Positions 13,476 to 20,886 of a stretch of DNA of 20,886 nucleotides are shown one piece after another. The notes under the pieces are model-generated. The model saw nothing but the letters and a program-made list of their open reading frames with translations, was not told the origin of the DNA and ran no database searches. Each line of letters begins with the position of its first letter. Position 1 is the first letter of the stretch. Made by a program: the position numbers and the translations under genes. The stretch covers positions 1-20,886 of the forward strand of contig CACYDY010000282.1 in the NCBI GenBank assembly GCA_902773245.1. Reading direction: 5' to 3'. This stretch comes from an uncultured Ruminococcus sp. (GTDB lineage: Bacteria > Bacillota > Clostridia > Oscillospirales > Acutalibacteraceae).

Positions 13476-14726
13476 GTGCTGCAAAGCTATACATACGGCG
13501 ATCTTGACAACTTTACATCTCAAAAAAGGAGAACGGCAAATGATACAAACCGTCCTGTTCCACAAAAACCAATAGCGAAAAGAAGAAAAAAATTCAGAGT
13601 TTTTTCAAAAGGCGACGGACTTGATCTTACTTTTTTTCTGCTTGTACTCGGGGTTTTGATCATTGGTTTGGTAATGATGTTTTCTGCAAGCTATCCTTAC
13701 GCATATCACAAGTATGACGACAGCTATTACTTTATAAAAAGGCAGCTTGCTTTTGCGGTTATCGGAGTTCTTGCAATGATAGGACTTTCGTATTTTGACT
13801 ATCATCATCTTCACAAGGTTGCCGCTCCCGCTTTGGCGGCTGCATGGGTGCTGATGATCCTGGTTTTGATACTGCCTTCCGCAGGTGAGCCGGGCGACCC
13901 GAAAAGATGGCTTAATCTTGGTGTTTTCAGCATACAGGCTTCAGAGATATGTAAATTTGCGTTAATACTTTTCATGGCGAACTGGGGCTCGATATATTAT
14001 AAAAAAATGAAAACCATAAAGTTCGGAATACTTCCGGGTGTAGTGGTTCTTGCCGTGACGGGTCTGCTTTTGTACATGGAGCCTCACTACTCGGGTATAG
14101 TAATATGCGCATTGATAGTTGCGGTAATGATGGTGCTGTCGGGTGTGCCTATTTTGTACTTCGGCATTGCGGGCGGAGGACTCGGAGTTATAGTTCTGCT
14201 GATGGCTGTTACGGGAAAGCTGACATATGCGATGTCACGTCTTGACGGCTGGGGGCAGGCTCTCGAGTACACTACTCCCGAAATGTGGCAGACCACATGG
14301 CAGACGAGAAATTCACTTTATGCGATCGGTTCGGGCGGACTGTGGGGACTGGGACTCGGTCAGTCACGTCAGAAGTATATGTTTTTGCCCGAGCCTCAGA
14401 ACGACTTTGTGTTTGCGATCGTTTCCGAAGAGCTGGGGCTGATAGGAGCGATAGTGATTCTTTCTCTGTTTGCGGTTTTGGTATGGAGAGGAATTAAGAT
14501 CTGCATGAGGGCAACCGATAAGTTCGGAATGCTGCTTGGCGTGGGACTGATGATGCAGATAGGCTTGCAGGTAGTTCTGAACATAATGGTTATCACCGAC
14601 TTTTTGCCCAACACCGGTATCAGTCTGCCGTTTTTCAGCTATGGCGGTTCGTCGCTGGTAATGCTGCTTGCGCAGATGGGAATTGTTATGAATATATCAA
14701 GAAGCGCTTCGCTTGAAAAGCAGTGA
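13476..14726 (+). CDS. ftsW: FtsW, SEDS-family septal glycan polymerase
   Basis: A 416-residue SEDS protein that polymerises lipid II into glycan strands with its partner PBP at the septum. A basic cytosolic N-terminal extension of about 45 residues (KRRKKFRVF near its end) precedes some ten membrane segments. Family signatures are MMFSASYPYA in the first membrane segment, RWLNLGVFSIQASEICKFA, MEPHYSG, PEPQNDFVFAIVSEELG and NTGISLPFFSYGGSS. The Asp of QNDF (D310 in this numbering) corresponds to the essential catalytic Asp of RodA/FtsW. I prefer FtsW over RodA because of dcw context; sequence alone is less decisive. The start is GTG. An intergenic repeat follows, separating it from murG by 407 nt. 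Confidence 0.94.
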   Translation: MLQSYTYGDLDNFTSQKRRTANDTNRPVPQKPIAKRRKKFRVFSKGDGLDLTFFLLVLGVLIIGLVMMFSASYPYAYHKYDDSYYFIKRQLAFAVIGVLAMIGLSYFDYHHLHKVAAPALAAAWVLMILVLILPSAGEPGDPKRWLNLGVFSIQASEICKFALILFMANWGSIYYKKMKTIKFGILPGVVVLAVTGLLLYMEPHYSGIVICALIVAVMMVLSGVPILYFGIAGGGLGVIVLLMAVTGKLTYAMSRLDGWGQALEYTTPEMWQTTWQTRNSLYAIGSGGLWGLGLGQSRQKYMFLPEPQNDFVFAIVSEELGLIGAIVILSLFAVLVWRGIKICMRATDKFGMLLGVGLMMQIGLQVVLNIMVITDFLPNTGISLPFFSYGGSSLVMLLAQMGIVMNISRSASLEKQ

Positions 14727-14794
14727 TAATTAATAGTAAACGATATTAATTCTTGTCTATAAATAAATTTATCTAAACTTAACCCCTATGGTGG

Positions 14795-15055
14795 TTAGGG
14801 AACGCTTTCTGCCAAAGCGTTCCCTCTTCAAAAACAGTCCACCGGACTGTTTTTGAATTCACCCTTTGCAAAGGGCTGAATAAAGGGGGGGGGGTTCGCC
14901 GTCTGAGGACGGCGACCAAAGGCTCTGCCTTTGGAAACCGCCCGTACCCCAAGGGCACTTCCTGCGGGGCGCCTTTTGAAAAAAGCGGGGTAAAAACTTT
15001 AATTGTCCTCTTTCAAGCTTTTTTGTTCAATTTTTAAAATTGCTCATTCATAGAT
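14795..15055 (+). repeat. Multi-hairpin interspersed repeat, copy B
   Basis: The same unit as 5062-5274, here filling most of the ftsW-murG gap. The first stem is a perfect 12-bp pairing of AGGGAACGCTTT with AAAGCGTTCCCT. The second is 14829-14840 with 14844-14855. CGCCGTC/GACGGCG (14897-14903 with 14908-14914) enlarges the small stem seen in copy A. CCAAAGGC/GCCTTTGG (14916-14923 with 14927-14934) differs from copy A by one compensatory pair. The last stem contains a 28-nt insertion (14945-14972) that itself can pair CCCC with GGGG. A run of ten G (14885-14894) is also absent from copy A. No coding capacity is evident. Confidence 0.85.
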
Positions 15056-15119
15056 CACAAAGAAAAATGCATTGACAACAAATGCAGCTGTGTCCGAAGG
15101 CGGCGCATGGCTGCGCAAG

Positions 15120-15125
15120 AAAGGA
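15120..15125 (+). promoter_or_regulatory. Ribosome binding site fixing the murG start
   Basis: AAAGGA, 8 nt before ATG 15134. It favours this start over the in-frame ATG at 15107, because MurG proteins begin a few residues before the GGGTAGH motif. Confidence 0.8.
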
Positions 15126-15133
15126 ATTTTAGT

Positions 15134-16261
15134 ATGAGAGTTATTTTTGCGGGAGGCGGAACGGCAGGCCACATTAACCCTGCGCTTGCCATTGCGGGTT
15201 ATTTAAAACAGCAGCAGCCTGATGTCGAGATACTTTATGTAGGAAACAAGGGCGGAATGGAGGAGCGTCTTGTTCCGAAGGCAGGCTTTGAATTTAAAAG
15301 CATTCATGTCAGCGGATTCAAAAGAAAACTCAATCCCTCTGCTTTGAAAGCAAATGTTCAGACGGCTTGGAGAGCGGTTACCGCAACATCTGCCAGCAAG
15401 AAGATAATTTCGCAGTTTAAACCCGATCTTTGTATCGGAACGGGCGGTTATGTCAGCGGCCCTGTTCTTAAAGCGGCAAACGAGCTTGGGATTCCGATAC
15501 TTGTTCACGAACAAAATGCCTTTCCGGGCGTTGCAAACAAGATGCTTTCCAAAAAAGCCGAAGCAGTGATGCTTGCTATCGCAGACGCTCAAAAGCATAT
15601 GAAAGAGGGCTGCAATTTTGTGGTAACGGGCAACCCTGTGAGGAGTGAAATTATCACTGCCGACAAAGTAAAAGCCAGAGCCGAGCTTGGTCTTGACGAA
15701 CGCCCTGTTGTTCTGTCATTTGGCGGAAGCTTGGGTGCAAGACGCATAAACGAGGCCTGCGCGGATATAATAGCAAGAAGCGGAAAAGACGGAAAATACC
15801 AGCATATTCATGCCTACGGACAGTATGGGCATTGGTTTCCCGATCTTGTGAAAGAAAAGGGAACGGATATTTCCGAATGTGACAATCTCGACATAAGAGA
15901 GTATATAGACAATATGCCCACGTGCCTTGCAGCGGCAGACGTAGTTGTGTGCCGTGCCGGCGCAATTACTATAAGTGAAATTCAGGCGCAGGGTAAACCC
16001 GCAGTTTTTATACCTTCGCCGAATGTTGCGGAGAATCATCAGTATCATAATGCCATGGCGCTGGTCAACAAAAATGCCGGCGAGCTTATCGAAGAGAGCG
16101 AGCTTACGGGCGAACTGCTGACCGAAAAGGTCGACAAAATAGTCAGCGATAAAAGCAAGCTTGCGGAGTATTCGGCAAATGCAAAGAAGATGGCAATAAT
16201 AGACGCAAACGAAAGAATTTATAAAATAATAATGGATACCTACAATAAATACAAGTCTTAA
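15134..16261 (+). CDS. murG: MurG, lipid II synthase (UDP-GlcNAc transferase)
   Basis: A 375-residue GT-B glycosyltransferase, peripheral on the inner face of the membrane, that adds GlcNAc to lipid I to make lipid II. The first glycine-rich loop GGGTAGHINPA starts at residue 7. The acceptor-side motifs GTGGYVSGPV and VHEQNAFPGVANK follow. The second glycine-rich loop is SFGGSLGARRIN, and the donor-sugar region is CRAGAITISEIQAQGKPAVFIPSPNVAENHQYHNA. Length is normal. It follows mraY and ftsW as in most dcw clusters, but after a repeat-filled gap, so it may have its own promoter. I found no good -10 box there. Confidence 0.97.
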   Translation: MRVIFAGGGTAGHINPALAIAGYLKQQQPDVEILYVGNKGGMEERLVPKAGFEFKSIHVSGFKRKLNPSALKANVQTAWRAVTATSASKKIISQFKPDLCIGTGGYVSGPVLKAANELGIPILVHEQNAFPGVANKMLSKKAEAVMLAIADAQKHMKEGCNFVVTGNPVRSEIITADKVKARAELGLDERPVVLSFGGSLGARRINEACADIIARSGKDGKYQHIHAYGQYGHWFPDLVKEKGTDISECDNLDIREYIDNMPTCLAAADVVVCRAGAITISEIQAQGKPAVFIPSPNVAENHQYHNAMALVNKNAGELIEESELTGELLTEKVDKIVSDKSKLAEYSANAKKMAIIDANERIYKIIMDTYNKYKS

Positions 16262-16395
16262 AGCCGATATGTCAGAAACTGATAGGGGCAATATTATAAA
16301 CCGATAAATTCAGCTTTATCCGAAAATCATAAAAGTCGGGACGTGTGTCAGAATTTAAAAAATCGCATAATATGCAATACGCTAACTACAAAAAA

Positions 16396-16402
16396 GAGAG
16401 GG
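16396..16402 (+). promoter_or_regulatory. Ribosome binding site fixing a TTG start for murA
   Basis: GAGAGGG, 9 nt before TTG 16412. The next upstream in-frame start (GTG 16343) would add 23 residues with no match to the usual MurA opening. Confidence 0.75.
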
Positions 16403-16411
16403 TGTTGTGAT

Positions 16412-17665
16412 TTGTCACGGCTTGTTATAAACGGCATGAAACGGCTGAAAGGAGAAGCGTCCGTTCACGGTGCGAAAAACAGTGCGCTGCCGATCTTGGC
16501 GGCAACACTGCTGAGCGGAGATGAGAGTATTCTGCATAATTGTCCCGATTTGTCGGATGTAAGCGGATCGATCAATATTCTTAGATATCTTGGGTGCGAC
16601 GTTGAGTTTAACGGCGGAACGCTTGTCTGTAACAGCAGGGGGCTTAACAGGAACAGTATTCCTAACAGTTTGATGAGAGAAATGCGTTCTTCGATAATCT
16701 TTTTGGGCGCGCTGCTTGCAAGAACCGGAAGTGCGAGTATGTGTTTTCCGGGCGGCTGCGAGATAGGTCCACGTCCCATAGATCTCCATTTGAAAGCGCT
16801 GTCGCAGCTTGGTGTTGAAATAAACGACGATCACGGAGTTTTTAAATGTTATGTTCCCAACGGACTCAGCGGCGCAAAGATATCTCTTTCGTTCCCAAGT
16901 GTGGGGGCTACCGAAAATATAATGATATGCGCATCTGTCGCAGAGGGTACAACTGTTATCACTAATGCGGCAAGAGAACCCGAGATCTGTGATCTGGCGG
17001 ATTATTTAAACAGCTGCGGTGCGAATATTTCGGGTGCGGGAGAGGGAACCGTGGTTATTGACGGAGTCAGTACACTCAAGGGAGCAAGGCATACCATAAT
17101 TCCCGACAGAATAGTTGCCGCAACGCTGCTTGCGTGCTGCGCCTCAACGGGCGGCAGAATACGGCTTGATCATCTTATTCCTTCTCATTTGGGCGCTGTT
17201 TTGTCAATATACGAAGAATGCGGCTGCAATGTTTCCATACAAGGCAGCAGCATTTGTTTTGACAGTCCACAAAGACTGACTGCGCCGAAGATCATTCGCA
17301 CTATGCCGTATCCGGGATTTCCGACAGACGCCCAAGCGCCTGTAATGGGAATGATCGCAAAAAGCAAGGGTACTACGCTTTTTATTGAGAATATATTTGA
17401 AAACAGATATCTCCATGTCGGCGAGCTTTTGAGAATGGGAGCAAATATAAAGGTTGAGGGAAAAGTAGCCGTTTCGCAGGGGGTTGAATGTCTGCACGGA
17501 GCCGAAGTGGACGCTATGGATCTCAGAGGCGCGGCTGCTTTGATAGTTGCCGCTCTGGGAGCAGAGGGCAGATCTGCCGTCGGGGGAATAAAATATCTCG
17601 ACAGAGGTTATGAGAATATAGAAGCGGTTTTGAGTAATCTTGGCGGCGATGTTAAAAGAATTTGA
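16412..17665 (+). CDS. murA: MurA, UDP-GlcNAc 1-carboxyvinyltransferase
   Basis: The first committed enzyme of peptidoglycan synthesis: it transfers enolpyruvate from PEP to UDP-GlcNAc in the cytosol. With the TTG start the protein is 417 residues, close to the usual length, and the conserved K22-N23 pair (HGAKNSALPILAATLL) falls at the same numbers as in E. coli MurA. The fosfomycin-target Cys is present as C116 in PGGCEIGPRPID, so Cys rather than the Asp of naturally resistant variants. The EPT-synthase repeats continue with VGATENIMICASVAEGTT and GFPTDAQAP. Bacillota often carry two MurA paralogues; which one this is cannot be told here. It lies between murG and divIB, with a 150-nt gap upstream. 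Confidence 0.96.
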   Translation: MSRLVINGMKRLKGEASVHGAKNSALPILAATLLSGDESILHNCPDLSDVSGSINILRYLGCDVEFNGGTLVCNSRGLNRNSIPNSLMREMRSSIIFLGALLARTGSASMCFPGGCEIGPRPIDLHLKALSQLGVEINDDHGVFKCYVPNGLSGAKISLSFPSVGATENIMICASVAEGTTVITNAAREPEICDLADYLNSCGANISGAGEGTVVIDGVSTLKGARHTIIPDRIVAATLLACCASTGGRIRLDHLIPSHLGAVLSIYEECGCNVSIQGSSICFDSPQRLTAPKIIRTMPYPGFPTDAQAPVMGMIAKSKGTTLFIENIFENRYLHVGELLRMGANIKVEGKVAVSQGVECLHGAEVDAMDLRGAAALIVAALGAEGRSAVGGIKYLDRGYENIEAVLSNLGGDVKRI

Positions 17666-17694
17666 AATTCAGTAAAGAAATGACGTGAGATGCT

Positions 17695-19110
17695 ATGAGT
17701 AGGGAAAAGAAAAACGCCGGTTCCGACAAGAAGATGAATAAAAAAAATAAAGAAAAGAAGCTTACAGCCGCAGAAAAACGGCGGTTGCTCAGAGAGCAGC
17801 AACGAAGCGGCGAAGATGAAGATAACCCGTTTGCGGCTTTTGAAACGCCTGTGGACGAAAACGACTTCGAAGAGAACTATAAAATCGGGCAAAGCAGATT
17901 TGCAAATTTTGATTCCGATATACATAAAAAAACCGAAAAAGACGATTACTTTGAAAGGCTGTACGGCAGCGCGCTTAAAAAAGGGGGAGCGCCGTCCGAC
18001 GATTCCGACGAAAGCTTTGATCCTGTCAGCGAACAAAAAGAAACAAACAGTCATCGCAAGCCTCTCACCGAATCGCAGCGAAAGCTTAGAATTACCGCAA
18101 GCTACGTCGGTGTTTTTTTGATAATTGTTGCTGCGGCGGTATTAATATCACTTACAGTCATGTTCAAGACAACGGATATTGTTGTTGAAGGAGAAAATAT
18201 ACCCTACTCCGACGAAGAGATCATTAATACAAGCGGATTAAAGTACAGCGAAAATATTTTTATGTCAAAACGAAAAGCAGCGGTTAAGAAGATAGTGGAA
18301 AAGTATCCGTATATCGAAAATGCCGAGGTGACTTTTCGTATTCCGGGGACTCAGATAATCACGGTCGAAACGGCTGTAGCGTCGTATCAGATCGCTTCCT
18401 CGGACGGATTTGTGATCGTCAGCTCAAAGGGACGTATTCTGGAGATCGTGCCTCAGCAGAGAGCAAACATACCGCTGCTTAAAGGCTTAAAGCTGACGAT
18501 CAGCAATGTCGGGGAATATATTAACATTGAAAAAAGCTCTACACGGCAAATATTAGACGAGGTCATCGAAAGCATCAATGAGAATGATGTGCCCGGAATT
18601 TACGGAATAGATATTTCAAATACCGCAAACATAAAGCTGAACTACGACAATCGCATAACCATACTTCTCGGTGTGCCCGAGGACGTGGGATATAAGCTCA
18701 GAACGGCAATGACTATCATAAACACCGAGCTTGCTGCCGGCGACAGGGGCGATCTCGATGTTTCGCTTGCAAGCAGCGAGAGAAAATCATCGTATTTTAC
18801 TCCGATCTATTCAAATACTTTGTCGGCTGCGGAAAACAGTGTTTCATCGGCGGCAGCGGACGGTGCTTCCACTGACAGAAGCGCAATGAACGGTTCAACC
18901 GAAATCAAGAGCGCCGAGGAGTATTACAATGAAAGCAGGAAGAACACTTCAAGCGAGGAAGAGTATGATTATATGGACGATATTATAGAAGACGACGAAG
19001 AATATACCGAGCCGATACCCTCTGAGGAAATTCCCGAAAAGACCGATGATGGATCGTATGAATCTCAGTCAGGGAATATTATAAGCGACTACGGAACACA
19101 ATATAACTGA
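17695..19110 (+). CDS. ftsQ: DivIB/FtsQ-type divisome protein
   Basis: A 471-residue bitopic protein. The first 128 residues are a cytosolic tail, highly charged and Lys/Arg/Asp/Glu rich. One membrane segment spans about 131-154 (ITASYVGVFLIIVAAAVL). A POTRA domain covers about 157-225 (TDIVVEGENIPYSDEEIIN, then YPYIENAEVTFRIPGTQIITVE), and an FtsQ/DivIB beta domain runs to about 365. The final 100 residues are Ser/Glu/Asp rich and of low complexity. DivIB works with FtsL and DivIC to control FtsW and its PBP. Gene place before ftsZ agrees with ftsQ in other clusters. It is longer than typical FtsQ (about 260-280 residues) at both ends. The ribosome binding site is weak, at best GTGAG about 5 nt before the ATG. 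Confidence 0.88.
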   Translation: MSREKKNAGSDKKMNKKNKEKKLTAAEKRRLLREQQRSGEDEDNPFAAFETPVDENDFEENYKIGQSRFANFDSDIHKKTEKDDYFERLYGSALKKGGAPSDDSDESFDPVSEQKETNSHRKPLTESQRKLRITASYVGVFLIIVAAAVLISLTVMFKTTDIVVEGENIPYSDEEIINTSGLKYSENIFMSKRKAAVKKIVEKYPYIENAEVTFRIPGTQIITVETAVASYQIASSDGFVIVSSKGRILEIVPQQRANIPLLKGLKLTISNVGEYINIEKSSTRQILDEVIESINENDVPGIYGIDISNTANIKLNYDNRITILLGVPEDVGYKLRTAMTIINTELAAGDRGDLDVSLASSERKSSYFTPIYSNTLSAAENSVSSAAADGASTDRSAMNGSTEIKSAEEYYNESRKNTSSEEEYDYMDDIIEDDEEYTEPIPSEEIPEKTDDGSYESQSGNIISDYGTQYN

Positions 19111-19210
19111 TCTTATTCACGGTTGATTTGTTTATAAATTCCATGAAAGAATATCGGAATTTTAATTTGCGTCTAAATTTCTTTACACGAATAATTTAAA
19201 ACCGATTTCT

Positions 19211-19239
19211 TTGTTACAATGTTGTAATTATTGTATAAA
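19211..19239 (+). promoter_or_regulatory. Probable ftsZ promoter in the 315-nt AT-rich gap
   Basis: TTGTTA (19211-19216), 17 nt, TATAAA (19234-19239). Further downstream, around 19296-19335, are weaker options, including a TTCAGT-18-TATAGT pair. The gap also holds a 7-bp AAATTCC/GGAATTT hairpin (19136-19142 with 19156-19162) after ftsQ, without a proper T tract. The gap length and AT bias suggest that ftsZ is expressed on its own at least in part. Confidence 0.45.
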
Positions 19240-19425
19240 AAAGGTGTAATTTTTTAAGCGATATGTCGAAATTTTCTGATTTTACAAAATATTATTGAAT
19301 TTTCAGTGCAAATGTGATAAATTTATATAGTAACAAAGTGTAACAAGCGTATTTTCGGAACAGAAAATCGAAAACAGGATAAACAACCGCATTTTTGGTG
19401 ATCAATACGTCAGGAGGAATATAAA

Positions 19426-20628
19426 ATGGCTTTCCAGTTGGAAGAAGAGTATAACGGCAATTTGCCCGTAATTAAGGTGATCGGTGTCGGCGGCGGCGGC
19501 GGAAATGCCGTTAACCGCATGGTGAACAGCAATGTTCAGTCGGTTGAGTTTATTGCAATCAATACCGATGACCACGTTTTGCAGACGTCAAAAGCAAATC
19601 AGAAAATTCATATAGGAGAAAAGCTCACACACGGCAAGGGCGCAGGCTCTCAGCCGGCAATCGGCGAAAAAGCGGCTATCGAGAACGCAGACGAGATCGC
19701 TGCCGCTCTCAAGGATACCGATATGGTGTTTATTACAGCCGGCATGGGCGGCGGCACGGGAACAGGTGCGGCTCCCGTTGTTGCAAAGATCGCCAAGGAG
19801 CTTGGCATACTTACAGTTGCGATTGTTACCAAGCCTTTCGCTTTTGAAGGCAAGCATCGCATGAAGCAGGCAGAGGCAGGCATTGAGGCTTTAAGACAGG
19901 AAGTCGACTCGCTGGTTATCGTTCCGAACGAAAGATTGAAGTGCGTAAGCGAAGAGAGGATCACTCTCAAAAACGCTTTTGAGGTTGCGGACGATGTACT
20001 TAGACAAGGTGTGCAGAGTATTTCCGATCTTATCCTTATTCCGGGTCTTGTAAATCTTGACTTTGCCGATGTAACCGCAGTTATGGCGGAAGCAGGTCTT
20101 GCTCACATGGGCGTAGGTACCGCAACGGGTAAGGACAAGGCAGCGGAGGCTGCAAACAAGGCTATCAGCTCGCCGCTTCTCGAAACATCTATCGAGGGCG
20201 CAAAGGGTCTTGTTGTTAATATTACAGCTTCGAGTGATATCGGACTCGACGAGATCGACATCGCTTCAACGATGATCACCGAAAAAGCCGACGAGGACGC
20301 AAACATTATTTGGGGCGCTGTTCTCAGTGACGAGCTTGAGGACGAGATCCGTGTTACGGTTATTGCAACAGGCTTTGGCGATGAGGAACAAAAGCCCGCT
20401 CCCAAAAGAAGTGTGTCCGTAAGCTCGGCTCCTCTCATCAAAACAGAGAAGAGAACAACATCTTTTCAGCCGCAGCGTACAACCGTTGAAGCAAAGACTC
20501 CCGAGCCCGAAAAGAGCGTGCCCGACGCAGCTGTGGCAGCTCCGGCAGCTGCTCCGACAAAAACGTCTTCTTCCGTTGATGATGACGATACATTCTTTGA
20601 TATTATGCAAATATTCAGCAAAGAGTAA
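19426..20628 (+). CDS. ftsZ: FtsZ, tubulin-like division GTPase
   Basis: A 400-residue GTPase that polymerises into the Z ring at midcell. The N-terminal nucleotide-binding part has VIGVGGGGGNAVNRM and the tubulin signature GGGTGTG at 108-114. The synergy (T7) loop NLDFADV is at 210-216, with D212 and D215 where the catalytic Asp residues belong. The globular core ends near residue 320 with EIRVTVIATGF. A variable Pro/Ala/Lys linker of about 60 residues follows. The end (DDTFFDIMQIFSKE) does not look like the usual D-I-P-x-F-L-R partner-binding peptide. AGGAGG at about 19412-19417 precedes ATG. No ftsA lies upstream, as expected for lineages that anchor Z rings with SepF. Confidence 0.98.
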   Translation: MAFQLEEEYNGNLPVIKVIGVGGGGGNAVNRMVNSNVQSVEFIAINTDDHVLQTSKANQKIHIGEKLTHGKGAGSQPAIGEKAAIENADEIAAALKDTDMVFITAGMGGGTGTGAAPVVAKIAKELGILTVAIVTKPFAFEGKHRMKQAEAGIEALRQEVDSLVIVPNERLKCVSEERITLKNAFEVADDVLRQGVQSISDLILIPGLVNLDFADVTAVMAEAGLAHMGVGTATGKDKAAEAANKAISSPLLETSIEGAKGLVVNITASSDIGLDEIDIASTMITEKADEDANIIWGAVLSDELEDEIRVTVIATGFGDEEQKPAPKRSVSVSSAPLIKTEKRTTSFQPQRTTVEAKTPEPEKSVPDAAVAAPAAAPTKTSSSVDDDDTFFDIMQIFSKE

Positions 20629-20646
20629 TACTTGATTTTAACATCT

Positions 20647-20692
20647 CCGTCCGAGAATTTGTTTTGATGAAATTCTCGGACGGGTTTCGTTT
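20647..20692 (+). terminator. Rho-independent terminator after ftsZ
   Basis: A perfect 14-bp stem (20647-20660 with 20670-20683, loop 9 nt) followed by GTTTCGTTT. It ends the dcw cluster. Confidence 0.9.
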
Positions 20693-20778
20693 GCGCAAAA
20701 CTACGATTTAATTGTCAAAATAACCAAAAATAATTTTGAAGTTAGTAAATGTTTTACGGAAACAAATTTGTAAAACTA

Positions 20779-20807
20779 TTGACGAATCGGGAAAAATTGA
20801 TTATAAT
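20779..20807 (+). promoter_or_regulatory. Strong promoter at the right edge
   Basis: TTGACG (20779-20784), 17 nt, TATAAT (20802-20807), in AT-rich DNA after the ftsZ terminator. About 70 nt of the transcript lie inside the window, with no start codon in a convincing context. The gene it drives is beyond the edge. The leader contains GCGGGAGGTTGCGGCG, which could be structured. Confidence 0.7.
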
Positions 20808-20886
20808 AATACTTGCGTGACTGCACAAGATATGCGATGAAGCGGGAGGTTGCGGCGAATACGTCGGTTTTTCCGTGGAGTATGTC

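Noticed and set aside
15072..15100. TTGACA as a -35 box for a murG promoter
   Set aside because: No acceptable -10 box lies 16-18 nt downstream; the string is part of a small GCATT/AATGC hairpin.

Overview
The window comes from a low-to-mid GC Gram-positive bacterium of the Bacillota. Clostridia of the Oscillospiraceae/Ruminococcaceae type is my inference, from gene order and protein character rather than a database match. All convincing genes are on the + strand. The window has two housekeeping blocks separated by about 2.5 kb of accessory and regulatory sequence.

Block 1 (1-4868) is a protein quality-control cluster: the C-terminal end of clpP, then clpX, lon and the ribosome-assembly GTPase engB (ysxC), closed by a strong terminator. 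The order clpX-lon-ysxC is familiar from Bacillota.

The middle (4869-7389) is the least conventional part. It holds (i) two diverged copies of a short element, each beginning right after its own promoter-like sequence and keeping a hairpin by compensatory changes; (ii) a roughly 213-nt multi-hairpin repeat with a second copy (about 261 nt) 9.7 kb away; (iii) a gene for a lipoprotein that joins an ABC-type substrate-binding domain to a peptidoglycan-binding domain; and (iv) a promoter-to-terminator unit of about 210 nt whose RNA can fold into a compact four-way junction. I could not assign (i), (ii) or (iv) to a known RNA family.

Block 2 (7236-20692) is a division and cell wall (dcw) cluster: mraZ, rsmH, ftsL-like, a PASTA-containing class B PBP, mraY, ftsW, murG, murA, divIB/ftsQ and ftsZ, then a terminator. 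The mraZ promoter is followed by four GTG[G/T] direct repeats at exactly 10-bp period, a classical MraZ operator. Together these genes supply UDP-GlcNAc enolpyruvyl transfer (MurA), lipid I and lipid II synthesis (MraY, MurG), septal glycan polymerisation and crosslinking (FtsW, PBP), the divisome scaffold (FtsL, DivIB) and the Z ring (FtsZ). The cluster lacks murE, murF, murD, murC, murB and ftsA. It is broken by several sizeable gaps with promoter-like, hairpin or repeat sequence: mraZ-rsmH, rsmH-ftsL, ftsL-PBP, ftsW-murG and divIB-ftsZ. It is therefore probably several transcription units rather than one operon.

The right edge (20779-20886) carries a good promoter and the start of an untranslated leader whose gene lies outside the window.
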